Of a DNA stretch of 64,000 nt, positions 1 through 8,479 are shown in pieces. Below the pieces are notes generated by a model, which worked only from the letters and a program-made list of their open reading frames with translations, was not told the origin of the DNA and did no database searches. Origin of the DNA: Psychrobacter immobilis (GTDB taxonomy: Bacteria; Pseudomonadota; Gammaproteobacteria; Pseudomonadales; Moraxellaceae). Within the stretch, counting starts at the first letter, position 1, and each line of letters opens with the position of its first letter. The translations under genes were made by a program, and so were the position numbers. The stretch spans positions 1 through 64,000 of the forward strand of contig NZ_CAJGZM010000004.1 of assembly GCF_904846175.1 (NCBI RefSeq). Reading direction: 5' to 3'.

Positions 1-88
1 TTTTTTATAAATTGTTTCAGTAAGTTATCCAGGTTTGTTATATGTAAATTCACATATAAGTCATTCCGTTTGTCTTAATGAGGTGCGT

Positions 89-116
89 ATTATAGACGTT
101 TAATTCAGTAAGTCAA
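89..116 (-). promoter_or_regulatory. Strong promoter reading out of the left edge (P2-like)
   Basis: On the minus strand a TTGACT -35 box (111-116) and a perfect TATAAT -10 box (89-94) are separated by 16 bases. The bases after the -10 box are ACGCACC. No gene lies between this promoter and the window start, so the transcript must run out of the window. It forms a tandem pair with the site at 280-307. Strong tandem promoters of this kind are typical of stable RNA operons, which is an inference here. Confidence 0.65.
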
Positions 117-279
117 GAAGTTATTTTTATTTAGTTTGAAGTTTTTATCTGCACTACCTTGGTAGTTGATTGAAACTGCAAAACTATCGGCTGATTGGTG
201 AATAGCTTAGTTAATAACTGGCTATTATAATAAGTGGTAAACCACTCCCCATATCATCCTTCCCTTTCGACTAGGGCGC

Positions 280-307
280 ATTATACGCACATTTGAGAGG
301 GGGTCAA
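280..307 (-). promoter_or_regulatory. Strong stringent-type promoter reading out of the left edge (P1-like)
   Basis: On the minus strand TTGACC (302-307) and TATAAT (280-285) are spaced by 16 bases and followed at once by the GC-rich discriminator GCGCC. GC-rich discriminators are characteristic of promoters under stringent control, such as those of rRNA, tRNA and ribosomal protein genes. About 190 bases downstream is a second promoter with the same spacing. The interval between them has no coding potential that I can see and looks like an RNA leader. Confidence 0.65.
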
Positions 308-442
308 GGGGGTTTGGACGTTTAAATTAATATATCTTCCAACCCCTTGATTGCTTACGATTTAAATTTGAGACTTTAGTTTTATTCTATAATCTTATAA
401 ATCTAAGCTTGTAGTAATGCCAAAACACTTATAAGGATGTTT

Positions 443-964
443 ATGAAATTAGGCTTATTAATAGTTGGTTGTCTCACTCTTTTAGCAACTACTGCCACTG
501 CTAAGATTAGTGCTGATTATACTTCTCTTAAAGATGAAGACTGCCAAACTTTGAATATGGTCGAAAATCTATATCAGGCAAATTGCCCTTCAAAACAGAA
601 CTATCTGTTGCATACATTCAGTCGTGATTTGAGATCTGGGGTAGATTTAATATATAACAATCACAAGGTATCTTATCAGCCTATACCACCTTTTCATGTG
701 GGCGCGACTGTTGAGTGGAGATATGAGAAAGTTGGTAATGCAAAGAAGTACCATGCTCTTATCTATCGTGTTTATACGGCTCAAATAGATCCCTTGGATG
801 GTGATTCGTTTTATTTACCGAGGGAACAGGACAAGCAGCAATTGGTTGTCATTCGTTTAAATAAAGAGAAGTCGTGTTTGTTGGGTGTTATTGAACCAAG
901 TAAAAATATGAATATAGAAGCTCGAAAGCTTGCGGACAATAAGTCTGCTAGATGTATTAAGTAA
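443..964 (+). CDS. Predicted secreted protein of unknown function
   Basis: This encodes about 173 residues that I do not recognise. The first 20 or so residues form a classical signal peptide: MKLG, a hydrophobic core, then a cleavable TATA-K boundary. The mature part is probably periplasmic and contains four cysteines (near DEDCQ, QANCPS, KSCLL and SARCIK), which could form two disulfides. I prefer the ATG at 443 because an AAGGA ribosome site at 433-437 sits five bases upstream of it. The ATG at 437 overlaps that site and is less likely. A TATAAT at 388-393 could be its -10 box, but no good -35 box fits. It lies alone, divergent from the promoters at 89-307. Confidence 0.7.
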   Translation: MKLGLLIVGCLTLLATTATAKISADYTSLKDEDCQTLNMVENLYQANCPSKQNYLLHTFSRDLRSGVDLIYNNHKVSYQPIPPFHVGATVEWRYEKVGNAKKYHALIYRVYTAQIDPLDGDSFYLPREQDKQQLVVIRLNKEKSCLLGVIEPSKNMNIEARKLADNKSARCIK

Positions 965-1415
965 TTCAAAATTTCTTATTACTGTCATGATGCTTATTGA
1001 TAACCCCCTTCTCTATGTGCATAGCTATCTGTATATTTATCCTTCTTGATATTTATACAAATAGCACCTATATATAGAAACTGACGTAACCCCTTGCTTG
1101 CTAGTGTTAATAGACGGTTTTTGCTATAATAGCTGCTTTTATAACATTACTGCATATCATGTCTGCCTACCTTTATTAGAAGGGTACTTATTTATCATCA
1201 TACTAAGTTGATTACGGGTCATTAGATGACTTAATAATTGTCCTACTATATATATGATGCTATATAAGTTTAAGCGCAGTGCTTGTAGTTAATGCTCATT
1301 TCTTACAACATATCCAACATATCAAAGCGGTTAGATATAATTGACGCAGTCTTACGGTTATATGATTGATGGTTGCAATCATCACTGCCAACGGACGCAA
1401 AAAGGTGAATAGATT
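965..1415 (+). other. Intergenic leader region upstream of thrS
   Basis: This 451-base AT-rich interval has no convincing gene and no clear terminator for the preceding secreted-protein gene. It holds the likely thrS promoter near 1122-1130, which would leave a leader of roughly 280 bases before the thrS start. Long, structured leaders are known for autoregulated thrS in enterobacteria, but I cannot identify a tRNA-like operator fold here by eye. Confidence 0.5.
1122..1130 (+). promoter_or_regulatory. Extended -10 promoter, probably of thrS-infC
   Basis: The bases TGCTATAAT form an extended -10 element with a perfect TATAAT hexamer at 1125-1130. No good -35 box lies at 16-18 bases, which is tolerable for an extended -10 promoter. 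It is the best promoter match in the region upstream of thrS. Confidence 0.5.
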
Positions 1416-3350
1416 ATGGTAGCGATTACTTTACCCGATGGTAGCGTAAAAAACTTCGAAGGCAATACAACCGTCATGGAAGTGGCGCAAAGTATTGGGG
1501 CAGGATTGGCGAAAGCGACGGTCGCTGGGCGCGTAGATGGTCAGTTAGTCGATGCGCACGACCCTATCACCCATGATGCTAAAGTTGAAATCGTAACGCC
1601 AAAAGATGCTGACGGTGTCGATATCATTCGCCACTCGGCTGCCCACTTATTAGGTCATGCCGTTAAGCAGCTATATCCTGACGTAAAAATGGTGATTGGT
1701 CCTGTCATTGAAGATGGCTTTTATTACGACATCTATAGTGAGACGCCATTTACCCCTGAGCATATGGAAAAAATTGAAAAACGCATGATGGAGCTGATTA
1801 AGCAAGATTATGACGTTATCAAGAAAATAACGCCACGCGATGAAGTTATCAAGATATTTGAAGAGCGCGGCGAAGACTATAAGCTTAAGCTGATTAATGA
1901 TATGCCGGGCGAAGAAGCTTTTGGTCTATATCATCATCAAGAATATGTCGATATGTGCCGTGGTCCACACGTACCAAACACTCGCTTCTTGAAAGTATTT
2001 AAACTGACTAAAATGTCAGGTGCTTATTGGCGCGGCGATGCCAAAAACGAACAGCTACAACGTATCTATGGTACGGCGTGGGCAGATAAAAAAGATTTAA
2101 AAGCCTATATCCAACGTATTGAAGAGGCCGAAAAACGCGATCACCGTAAGATTGGTAAAGCGTTAAATCTGTTCCATATGCAAGAGCAAGCGCCGGGTAT
2201 GGTGTTTTGGCATGCTAACGGTTGGACGATTTATCAGGTACTTGAGCAATATATGCGTAAAGTACAACATGATAATAACTATGAAGAAATCAAAACGCCA
2301 CAAATCGTCGATCGTAGCCTATGGGAACGCTCAGGACATTGGGGTAACTATGCCACTAATATGTTTACTACCTCAAGTGAAAACCGTGATTATGCGGTAA
2401 AACCAATGAACTGCCCGTGTCACGTGCAAGTCTTTAATCAAGGTTTAAAGTCTTACCGTGAATTACCGCTACGTATGGCAGAGTTTGGCTCGTGCCATCG
2501 TAATGAACCATCAGGCTCATTGCATGGTTTGATGCGCGTACGTGGTTTTACCCAAGATGATGCGCATATCTTTTGTACCCAAGCGCAGATTCAGCAAGAA
2601 GTCGCTGATTTCATTAAGCTGACCCTTGCTGTTTATGAAGACTTTGGTTTTGATAACATCATTATGAAGCTCTCGACCCGTCCTGAAAAGCGTGTCGGTA
2701 GTGATGAGTCTTGGGACTTTGCCGAAAAAGCCTTGGCAGACGCGTTAGATAGCTCAGGACTAGATTGGGCTTATTTACCGGGCGAAGGCGCGTTCTATGG
2801 TCCAAAAATTGAATTTAGTCTAAAAGACAGTTTAGGTCGGGTATGGCAATGCGGCACTATTCAGGTAGATCCAAATATGCCTGAGCGCCTTGATGCTGAA
2901 TTTGTTAATGAGCAAAATGAGCGTGAAGTGCCTATTATGTTGCACCGTGCTATCTTGGGTTCATTTGAGCGCTTTATCGGTATCTTGATTGAAAACTACG
3001 CCGGTTGGATGCCAGTATGGTTGGCACCGCAGCAGGTTGCAGTGATGAATATCACTGATAAACAAGCTGATGCTTGCGAAAATGTGGTGCGTGAGCTGAA
3101 AAATGCAGGTCTGCGAGCCACTAGTGACTTGCGTAACGAAAAGATTGGATTTAAGATACGAGAGAAAACATTAGAACGCGTTCCCTATATGCTAGTATTG
3201 GGAGATAAAGAAGTCGAATCGGGCAGCGTCAACGTCCGAACTCGTGAAGGTGAAAACCTCGGCGTCATGAGTGTTGCAGAATTTATTACATTAGTACAGA
3301 CAGCTGTTGGCAAAAAAGGCCGACAGACCCCAAAAACAGATGAGGAGTAA
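1416..3350 (+). CDS. thrS: Threonyl-tRNA synthetase
   Basis: This cytoplasmic class II synthetase charges tRNA-Thr with threonine. It has 644 residues, close to the 642 of the E. coli enzyme. The N-terminal TGS domain covers about residues 1-62, and the editing (SAD) domain begins with the HSAAH motif near residue 74. The catalytic core carries the zinc ligands C333 (in NCPCH), H384 (in DDAHIF) and H510 (in LHRAIL), plus the class II motif GSFERFIG. An anticodon-binding domain forms the last 110 residues or so. An AAAGG site lies about ten bases before the ATG. The stop codon is only five bases before the infC start, so the two genes are almost certainly co-transcribed and translationally close. 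Confidence 0.97.
   Translation: MVAITLPDGSVKNFEGNTTVMEVAQSIGAGLAKATVAGRVDGQLVDAHDPITHDAKVEIVTPKDADGVDIIRHSAAHLLGHAVKQLYPDVKMVIGPVIEDGFYYDIYSETPFTPEHMEKIEKRMMELIKQDYDVIKKITPRDEVIKIFEERGEDYKLKLINDMPGEEAFGLYHHQEYVDMCRGPHVPNTRFLKVFKLTKMSGAYWRGDAKNEQLQRIYGTAWADKKDLKAYIQRIEEAEKRDHRKIGKALNLFHMQEQAPGMVFWHANGWTIYQVLEQYMRKVQHDNNYEEIKTPQIVDRSLWERSGHWGNYATNMFTTSSENRDYAVKPMNCPCHVQVFNQGLKSYRELPLRMAEFGSCHRNEPSGSLHGLMRVRGFTQDDAHIFCTQAQIQQEVADFIKLTLAVYEDFGFDNIIMKLSTRPEKRVGSDESWDFAEKALADALDSSGLDWAYLPGEGAFYGPKIEFSLKDSLGRVWQCGTIQVDPNMPERLDAEFVNEQNEREVPIMLHRAILGSFERFIGILIENYAGWMPVWLAPQQVAVMNITDKQADACENVVRELKNAGLRATSDLRNEKIGFKIREKTLERVPYMLVLGDKEVESGSVNVRTREGENLGVMSVAEFITLVQTAVGKKGRQTPKTDEE
3342..3347 (+). promoter_or_regulatory. 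Ribosome binding site that sets the AUU start of infC
   Basis: GAGGAG lies inside the last codons of thrS. It is eight bases upstream of an ATT codon at 3356, which is the ideal distance. No ATG or GTG is available in frame near it. The site therefore supports initiation at AUU, as known for infC in other bacteria. Confidence 0.8.
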
Positions 3351-3355
3351 TACCT

Positions 3356-3877
3356 ATTAAACAGTCAAACCGTTTGAACATCAACGAAGATATCACAGCC
3401 AAAGAAGTCCGTCTCGTTAAAGAAGACGGCGAACAGATGGGCGTGGTAGATATCGATACCGCGATGAAAGCGGCACGTGAGGACAGTCTAGATTTGGTCG
3501 AATTGGTTCCAGATGCCAAGCCGCCAGTATGCAAAATCATGGATTATAAGCATTTCCTCTATGATCAAAAGCAAAAAGCGAAAGAAGCTAAAAAGAACCA
3601 AAAGCAAACTCAGCTGAAAGAGATGAAGCTGCGTCCTAGTACTGAAGAAGCCGATTATCAGGTTAAACTGAAGAAAATTGTTAGCTTCTTAGAAGACCAA
3701 GACAAAGTTAAAATCAGTATTCGTTTCCGTGGTCGTGAAATGGCGCACCAAGAGATTGGTCGTAAGCAACTAGATCGCATCATCGAAGACACTGCTGAGA
3801 TTGCAAACGTCGAGCAATATCCAAAGATGGAAGGTCGTCAAATGGGTATGCTGTTAGGTCCTACCAAGAAAAAATAG
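3356..3877 (+). CDS. infC: Translation initiation factor IF-3
   Basis: IF-3 binds the 30S subunit, checks the start codon and initiator tRNA, and keeps subunits apart. From the ATT at 3356 the protein has 173 residues and begins [13 protein letters not shown], which lines up with the conserved N-terminal end of the family. Starting at the in-frame TTG at 3374 would cut into that conserved end and has no ribosome site. The N-terminal domain contains the segment PPVCKIMDY and the C-terminal domain contains [10 protein letters not shown]. The AUU start is the classical basis of IF-3 autoregulation, because IF-3 discriminates against its own start codon. The usual partners rpmI and rplT do not follow here; a terminator does. 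Confidence 0.96.
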   Translation: MKQSNRLNINEDITAKEVRLVKEDGEQMGVVDIDTAMKAAREDSLDLVELVPDAKPPVCKIMDYKHFLYDQKQKAKEAKKNQKQTQLKEMKLRPSTEEADYQVKLKKIVSFLEDQDKVKISIRFRGREMAHQEIGRKQLDRIIEDTAEIANVEQYPKMEGRQMGMLLGPTKKK

Positions 3878-3952
3878 TCTGTTCAATAGCTTGCGATTCG
3901 TCGTGGCTATCAGCAGCCTATATAGACATTTAAATAGCTATTTAAATTCAAG

Positions 3953-3986
3953 CCATCAATATGCTCCGGGATATTGATGGTTTTTT
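3953..3986 (+). terminator. Intrinsic terminator of thrS-infC
   Basis: A perfect 10-bp stem (CCATCAATAT with ATATTGATGG) encloses an 8-base loop and is followed by six T residues. It ends the thrS-infC unit 76 bases after infC. The rest of the 366-base gap up to 4243 is AT-rich, and I see nothing else in it. Confidence 0.88.
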
Positions 3987-4243
3987 AATATATAAACCAG
4001 CAAATCATTATTTTTTAATCTATGAAACTCGCGAAACCTAGTTTACAAAATCTATCTTCTCAACCTTTTCATTACCAGTTAATCTAAAGGTCTGTTCTAT
4101 TACGCTTAAAAGTAATCCAAATAACAATAATCAATAACATAACAATTAAGAGCCTAGCCATTAAGAGGACAGCCATAGTCGATACTAAGACGATTAATGT
4201 CTTTGATAACTACATTAGCTCTTTAAATATTATAGGAAATTCC

Positions 4244-5488
4244 ATGCAAGAACTAACCCCACCCGAAAACGCCTCAACGCCAAGTATTACTTTAACTGCA
4301 CCTGAGCCGGTGAAAGAAATACAAAAAAGCGAAGCCGATCAAATGGTAAAGCTGGATGAAAGCCATATTCCAGAACTTGATGCTAAGGTTGATGCCTTTG
4401 TTGATCACGTGATTAACAATTCGGTACACAGCTCTGAGTTTCAGCAAAACGTGCAATCTATCCATAATTTGGGTAATAAAGAAATCCGTGAATCAGCGCA
4501 AGTGTCAAACCGTATGCTTGATCTGCCAGCGAAAAGTCTCAATGAGAGCTTGTTTGACAATTCACCTATTGCCAAGTCATTGACTGAGCTGCGCGGGATT
4601 GTCGAAGATTTAGATCCGAGCAAAAAAGAGCTAACCAGCTCACGCAAGCTTTTTGGTCTTATTCCATTTGGCAATAAAGTACAAGATTATTTCCGGCAAT
4701 ACGAATCGGCGCAATCGCATATTAACGCGGTGGTGACCAGCCTTTATAATGGCAAAGACGAGCTGCTCAAAGACAATGCCATGATTGAGCAAGAAAAAGT
4801 CAATATGTGGGAATTGATGCAATCGATTCGCCAATATATCTATGTTGGTAAAAAAATCGATGAGCAGCTTGAGCAAAAGGTTTATGCTGTTGAAGCCACT
4901 GACCCTGAAAAAGCGCGTATTATTAAAGAAGAGATGCTGTTTTATGTGCGTCAAAAAAATACTGACTTTTTAACCCAATTAGCCGTAAACGTGCAAGGTT
5001 ATTTAGCCCTTGATACCATTCGTAAAAATAACTTAGAGTTGATTAAAGGCGTAGACCGCGCGACCACGACGACTATCTCGGCACTACGTACAGCAGTGGT
5101 TGTCGCTCAAGCAATGACCAATCAAAAACTGGTACTTGACCAAATTACGGCATTAAATAAAACCACCAGCAGCTTGATTGAATCGACATCAGCAATGCTC
5201 AAACGTCAGTCACTTGAGATTCACGAGCAGGCAACCAGTAGCACGATTGAGCTTGATAAACTGCAGAATGCCTTCAATAACGTCTATGATACAATGGATA
5301 TGATTAGCAATTATAAAATTGAAGCATTAGAAAATATGAAGCAGACGGTCAACACTTTGACAGCTGAAGTTGATAAAGCGCAGAAATATCTCGATAAGTC
5401 GAATCAAACAACGGTACTTGAAGTATCGAAAGAGTTAGATACTAAAAAGATAACCAATCAATCAAATACGGTTGATATCGATATTTAA
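4244..5488 (+). CDS. TelA-family (toxic anion resistance) protein
   Basis: This 414-residue soluble protein matches the TelA/KlaA/YceC family by its overall pattern: an acidic, Pro-rich N-terminus, the segment KKELTSSRKLFGLIPFG near residue 125, and a long helical body. Conserved family stretches such as QVQGYLALD-like and TTTTISALRTAVVVAQA are visible around residues 245-290. The family is linked to tellurite resistance on plasmids and to envelope stress in firmicutes, but its biochemical role is unknown. The start is supported by AGGA six bases upstream. It lies alone between the infC terminator and rnr. The tellurite link should not be taken as proof of function here. Confidence 0.85.
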   Translation: MQELTPPENASTPSITLTAPEPVKEIQKSEADQMVKLDESHIPELDAKVDAFVDHVINNSVHSSEFQQNVQSIHNLGNKEIRESAQVSNRMLDLPAKSLNESLFDNSPIAKSLTELRGIVEDLDPSKKELTSSRKLFGLIPFGNKVQDYFRQYESAQSHINAVVTSLYNGKDELLKDNAMIEQEKVNMWELMQSIRQYIYVGKKIDEQLEQKVYAVEATDPEKARIIKEEMLFYVRQKNTDFLTQLAVNVQGYLALDTIRKNNLELIKGVDRATTTTISALRTAVVVAQAMTNQKLVLDQITALNKTTSSLIESTSAMLKRQSLEIHEQATSSTIELDKLQNAFNNVYDTMDMISNYKIEALENMKQTVNTLTAEVDKAQKYLDKSNQTTVLEVSKELDTKKITNQSNTVDIDI

Positions 5489-5636
5489 TTTATCTCGCAT
5501 GTTGAATACTGTTAGCTACTAACGCTAGCAGCTACTTGCTATCTGATGCACATAAGACAATTGACCTAAGATATTACGGCGTTGTTCGTGTTAAGATAGT
5601 ACTTATTAATAATTTTAAAAATAGATACGGTAATTT

Positions 5637-7931
5637 ATGAGTTGGAATGATCCAAACGCCTCGAATGAGGCACAAAAATACGTCAACCCTATTCCTAGTC
5701 GCGAACTGATACTCAGTACGATTAATGAATATGGCGAAGTCACGCATCAACAATTGGCAAAAGCCTTTAATATTGATGACCCTGACCAATTTGACGCTTT
5801 GGGCAATCGCCTAAAAGCAATGGCGCGCGATGGTCAAGTAAATCGCGACGGGCGTCCTTATCGCTATCGTACGGTGACCGAGCACGATATCGTCACGGGC
5901 ACAGTGTCAGCCCATCCTAAGGGTTTTGGCTTTGTTGTATTGAGCGATATGCCTGACCTGTTCTTGCATGAAAAGCAGATGCGCTGGGTATTTAATGGCG
6001 ATACAGTACAAGCGGTTGGTACGTCTACGGATAACCGTGGTCGCACTGAAGGTCGTATTGTCGATGTCGTTGAACGTCGCCAAAACAACTTCATTGGTAC
6101 ATTGGCGCATGATGAAGATGGTTATTGTGTTGAGCTTGGTAGCCCAAACAATCATCAGCCGATCACCGTCACTGAAGAAAACGTACAGGCGTTCAATGCC
6201 AAGCAAGGCTCGCCGGTAAAAGTTGATATTATCGATTGGCCCAACCAGCATGAATTTGCCACTGGTAAAATCACTGAAGTATTATCTGATGATAATGACC
6301 GTGAATTGATTATTGAGACTACCTTACTCAACTACGATATTCCGTCAGACTTTAGCGAAGCTGCGCTACAACAGGCTAATGCGTATCAAGAGCCGACCGA
6401 AAAAGATTTAAAAGGTCGTACAGACCTGCGTGATTTACCCCTGATTACCATTGATGGTGAAGATGCGCGCGACTTTGATGATGCCGTATTTGCCGAAAAA
6501 CGCTCAGGTGGTAACTATCGTGTGTTAGTGGCGATTGCCGATGTGAGTTATTACGTGACACCAAACTCGCCTCTTGATAAAGAGGCTTTCGAGCGCGGAA
6601 CGTCAGTCTACTTCCCGCATCGCGTCATTCCAATGCTGCCAGAAGTATTATCTAATGGTTTGTGTTCATTGAACCCTGAGCGTGACCGTCTCTGTATGGT
6701 TGCCGATATCAAAATATCGCGTGCCGGTAACGTTACTGGCTATGAGTTCTATCCTGGGGTTATGCATTCGCAAGCGCGTCTCACTTATAATCAGGTGAAT
6801 GCTTACCTTGCTAATCCAAAGGATAACAGCGTACCTACATCATTAACCGGTAATAAAGACGTCAAAAAATCGGTCGATACCTTACATCAATTGTATGAAC
6901 TGCTCCTGAAAAAGCGTGAAGAACGTCATGCAATGGAGTTTGAAACGGTTGAAACTTATATTAAGTTTAATGAAAAAGGTGGTATCGAAGCCATTTTACC
7001 GCGTACGCGCGGCGATGCGCAAAAACTTATCGAAGAGTGCATGTTGCTTGCCAATACCTGTGCGGCAAACTTTGCCCTGAGAAATGAGCTGCCTGTTTTA
7101 TATCGTAACCATGATAAGCCTGATGGCGAAAAGTCGATGCGTATTCATGAATATGCAAAAAACTTTGGTCTAAGCTTCCCAGAAGAAAACCCAACGCAAG
7201 CGGATTATCAGCGGATTATCGAAGCGACTAAAGAGCGTCCTGACGCGATTAGTATCCATAGCATGCTGCTGCGCTCGATGATGCAAGCGAACTATGCGCC
7301 TGACAATATCGGTCACTTTGGTCTCGCTTATGACGAATATAGCCACTTTACCTCGCCAATTCGCCGCTATCCTGACTTAATGCTGCATCGTGCAATCAAA
7401 GCGAAAGTGACTAATAGCCAGCAGCCCGTGATGGACTTCTCGCTTGACGCTGCTGGCACGCAAACCTCAGATACTGAGCGCCGCGCTGAAAAAGCATCGC
7501 GCTATGTAGAATCTTGGCTCAAGTGTCATTATATGAAAGATCATGTCGGCGAAGAGTTCGATGGCGTCGTGACTACCGTGACGAGCTTCGGTCTATTTGT
7601 GACCTTGACTGATTTATATATCGATGGTCTAGTGCACATCTCAAACGTTGGTGATGATTTCTTTGTCTATGACGAGCAGCAACAGCAGCTTATCGGTAAA
7701 GACAGAGGCACTGTATTTGGGCTTGGTGATTTGGTAAAAGTGAAAGTAGCGGGCGTCAATATGGACCTACTACAAATCGACTTTGACCTCAAAGCCAAAC
7801 TGCAAGCGAGCCAAATGAATCAAACCAAAAGAGATCAGCCAAAGAAAACTCCGGCTAGCAACACTTCGGCTAATAAAACCTCTGCTAAAAGAAGCAGCAG
7901 CCGTGGTAAAGGTGCTAGTAAGAAAAGCTAA
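5637..7931 (+). CDS. rnr: Ribonuclease R
   Basis: This 764-residue 3'-5' exoribonuclease of the RNB family degrades structured RNA, and in the family takes part in rRNA and tmRNA quality control. An N-terminal winged-helix region (about residues 20-75) is followed by cold-shock domains with GTVSAHPKGFGFVV near residue 85. The catalytic RNB block contains DGEDARDFDDAV near residue 275, whose aspartates bind metal. An S1 domain starts near residue 640 (FDGVVTTVTSFGLFV). The last 40 residues are Lys/Ser/Asn-rich, as usual for RNase R and unlike RNase II. The ribosome site before the ATG is weak. RNase R is important for cold growth in related bacteria. Confidence 0.96.
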   Translation: MSWNDPNASNEAQKYVNPIPSRELILSTINEYGEVTHQQLAKAFNIDDPDQFDALGNRLKAMARDGQVNRDGRPYRYRTVTEHDIVTGTVSAHPKGFGFVVLSDMPDLFLHEKQMRWVFNGDTVQAVGTSTDNRGRTEGRIVDVVERRQNNFIGTLAHDEDGYCVELGSPNNHQPITVTEENVQAFNAKQGSPVKVDIIDWPNQHEFATGKITEVLSDDNDRELIIETTLLNYDIPSDFSEAALQQANAYQEPTEKDLKGRTDLRDLPLITIDGEDARDFDDAVFAEKRSGGNYRVLVAIADVSYYVTPNSPLDKEAFERGTSVYFPHRVIPMLPEVLSNGLCSLNPERDRLCMVADIKISRAGNVTGYEFYPGVMHSQARLTYNQVNAYLANPKDNSVPTSLTGNKDVKKSVDTLHQLYELLLKKREERHAMEFETVETYIKFNEKGGIEAILPRTRGDAQKLIEECMLLANTCAANFALRNELPVLYRNHDKPDGEKSMRIHEYAKNFGLSFPEENPTQADYQRIIEATKERPDAISIHSMLLRSMMQANYAPDNIGHFGLAYDEYSHFTSPIRRYPDLMLHRAIKAKVTNSQQPVMDFSLDAAGTQTSDTERRAEKASRYVESWLKCHYMKDHVGEEFDGVVTTVTSFGLFVTLTDLYIDGLVHISNVGDDFFVYDEQQQQLIGKDRGTVFGLGDLVKVKVAGVNMDLLQIDFDLKAKLQASQMNQTKRDQPKKTPASNTSANKTSAKRSSSRGKGASKKS

Positions 7932-7952
7932 AGTAATCTAAAACTTAAGATT

Positions 7953-7987
7953 AAAAAAAGACTAACGTTATCGTTAGTCTTTTTTTA
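7953..7987. terminator. Bidirectional intrinsic terminator
   Basis: The stem AAGACTAACG / CGTTAGTCTT has a four-base loop, with A residues on the left and T residues on the right. It can therefore stop transcription from rnr (plus) and from the minus-strand gene ending at 8072. Confidence 0.88.
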
Positions 7988-8071
7988 TGTGTCGATTAAT
8001 TGGTAGTTCATTGAATGGCTGGATTAAGATGCGGGATATTTGAGACCTAAAAACTCTAAGCTCTAAAACAG

Positions 8072-8440
8072 TTATTGTGTATCTGCCATTTGCTCAACAC
8101 GTTGTTGACTGACTTGCTCTGCTTGTTCTATCTTGGTGGTAGCATTATCAAGGATGGCTTTTGGTTGCTGTCCTAAGGGTTGGCTTGCGATATCTGCTGT
8201 ATGGCTGTTACCAACATTGTCAGTATTAGCACCGTTGCTATCAGCTACGGCTAAATCATCATTAATATTTTCTGACTTCGTACTAGCGGTTATCGCCTCT
8301 CTATTTTTCTCACGTTGGCTGCCGCTCATCATGTTAAAGCCTAATAGAATAACGATACCTGACAGAGCAAAAATAATCAGATGTTTCATTTGCATAAAAA
8401 TGTCTCGTCTATTGCGATAAAATGTAGATAAACGTTTCAT
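8072..8440 (-). CDS. Small single-pass membrane protein of unknown function
   Basis: This predicted protein has up to 122 residues. A hydrophobic helix (LIIFALSGIVILLGF, about residues 20-36) follows a basic N-terminus. The remainder is polar, rich in Asn, Asp, Ala and Gln, and looks disordered or coiled, ending in EQAEQVSQQRVEQ. I do not recognise a family. It starts 39 bases after the BON-MscS gene on the same strand, so the two are probably co-transcribed. The start is uncertain: ATGs at 8395 and 8389 just before the hydrophobic helix are also possible, and no strong ribosome site separates them. Confidence 0.55.
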   Translation of the reverse strand: MKRLSTFYRNRRDIFMQMKHLIIFALSGIVILLGFNMMSGSQREKNREAITASTKSENINDDLAVADSNGANTDNVGNSHTADIASQPLGQQPKAILDNATTKIEQAEQVSQQRVEQMADTQ

Positions 8441-8479
8441 TGCATTTTCTATGCCGACTTTTCTATGTGGTATTGAACG

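Noticed and set aside
4404..4416. Palindrome GATCACGTGAT in the TelA-family gene as a further parS site
   Set aside because: The core CACGTG is present, but the flanks do not match the parS arms (GTTT / AAAC), so I do not count it.
4244..5488. TelA-family gene as a sign of a tellurite-resistance island
   Set aside because: No other ter or kla genes, mobile elements or composition shift surround it; the family is common on chromosomes.
5968..6251. Open frames on both strands within rnr
   Set aside because: They lie entirely within the conserved RNase R coding sequence, have no ribosome sites and show no recognisable protein pattern.
8133..8420. Plus-strand frame of about 95 codons opposite the small membrane protein
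   Set aside because: It has no ribosome site and reads as a mirror of the minus-strand gene; the minus-strand frame shows a clear membrane helix and fits the downstream operon position.
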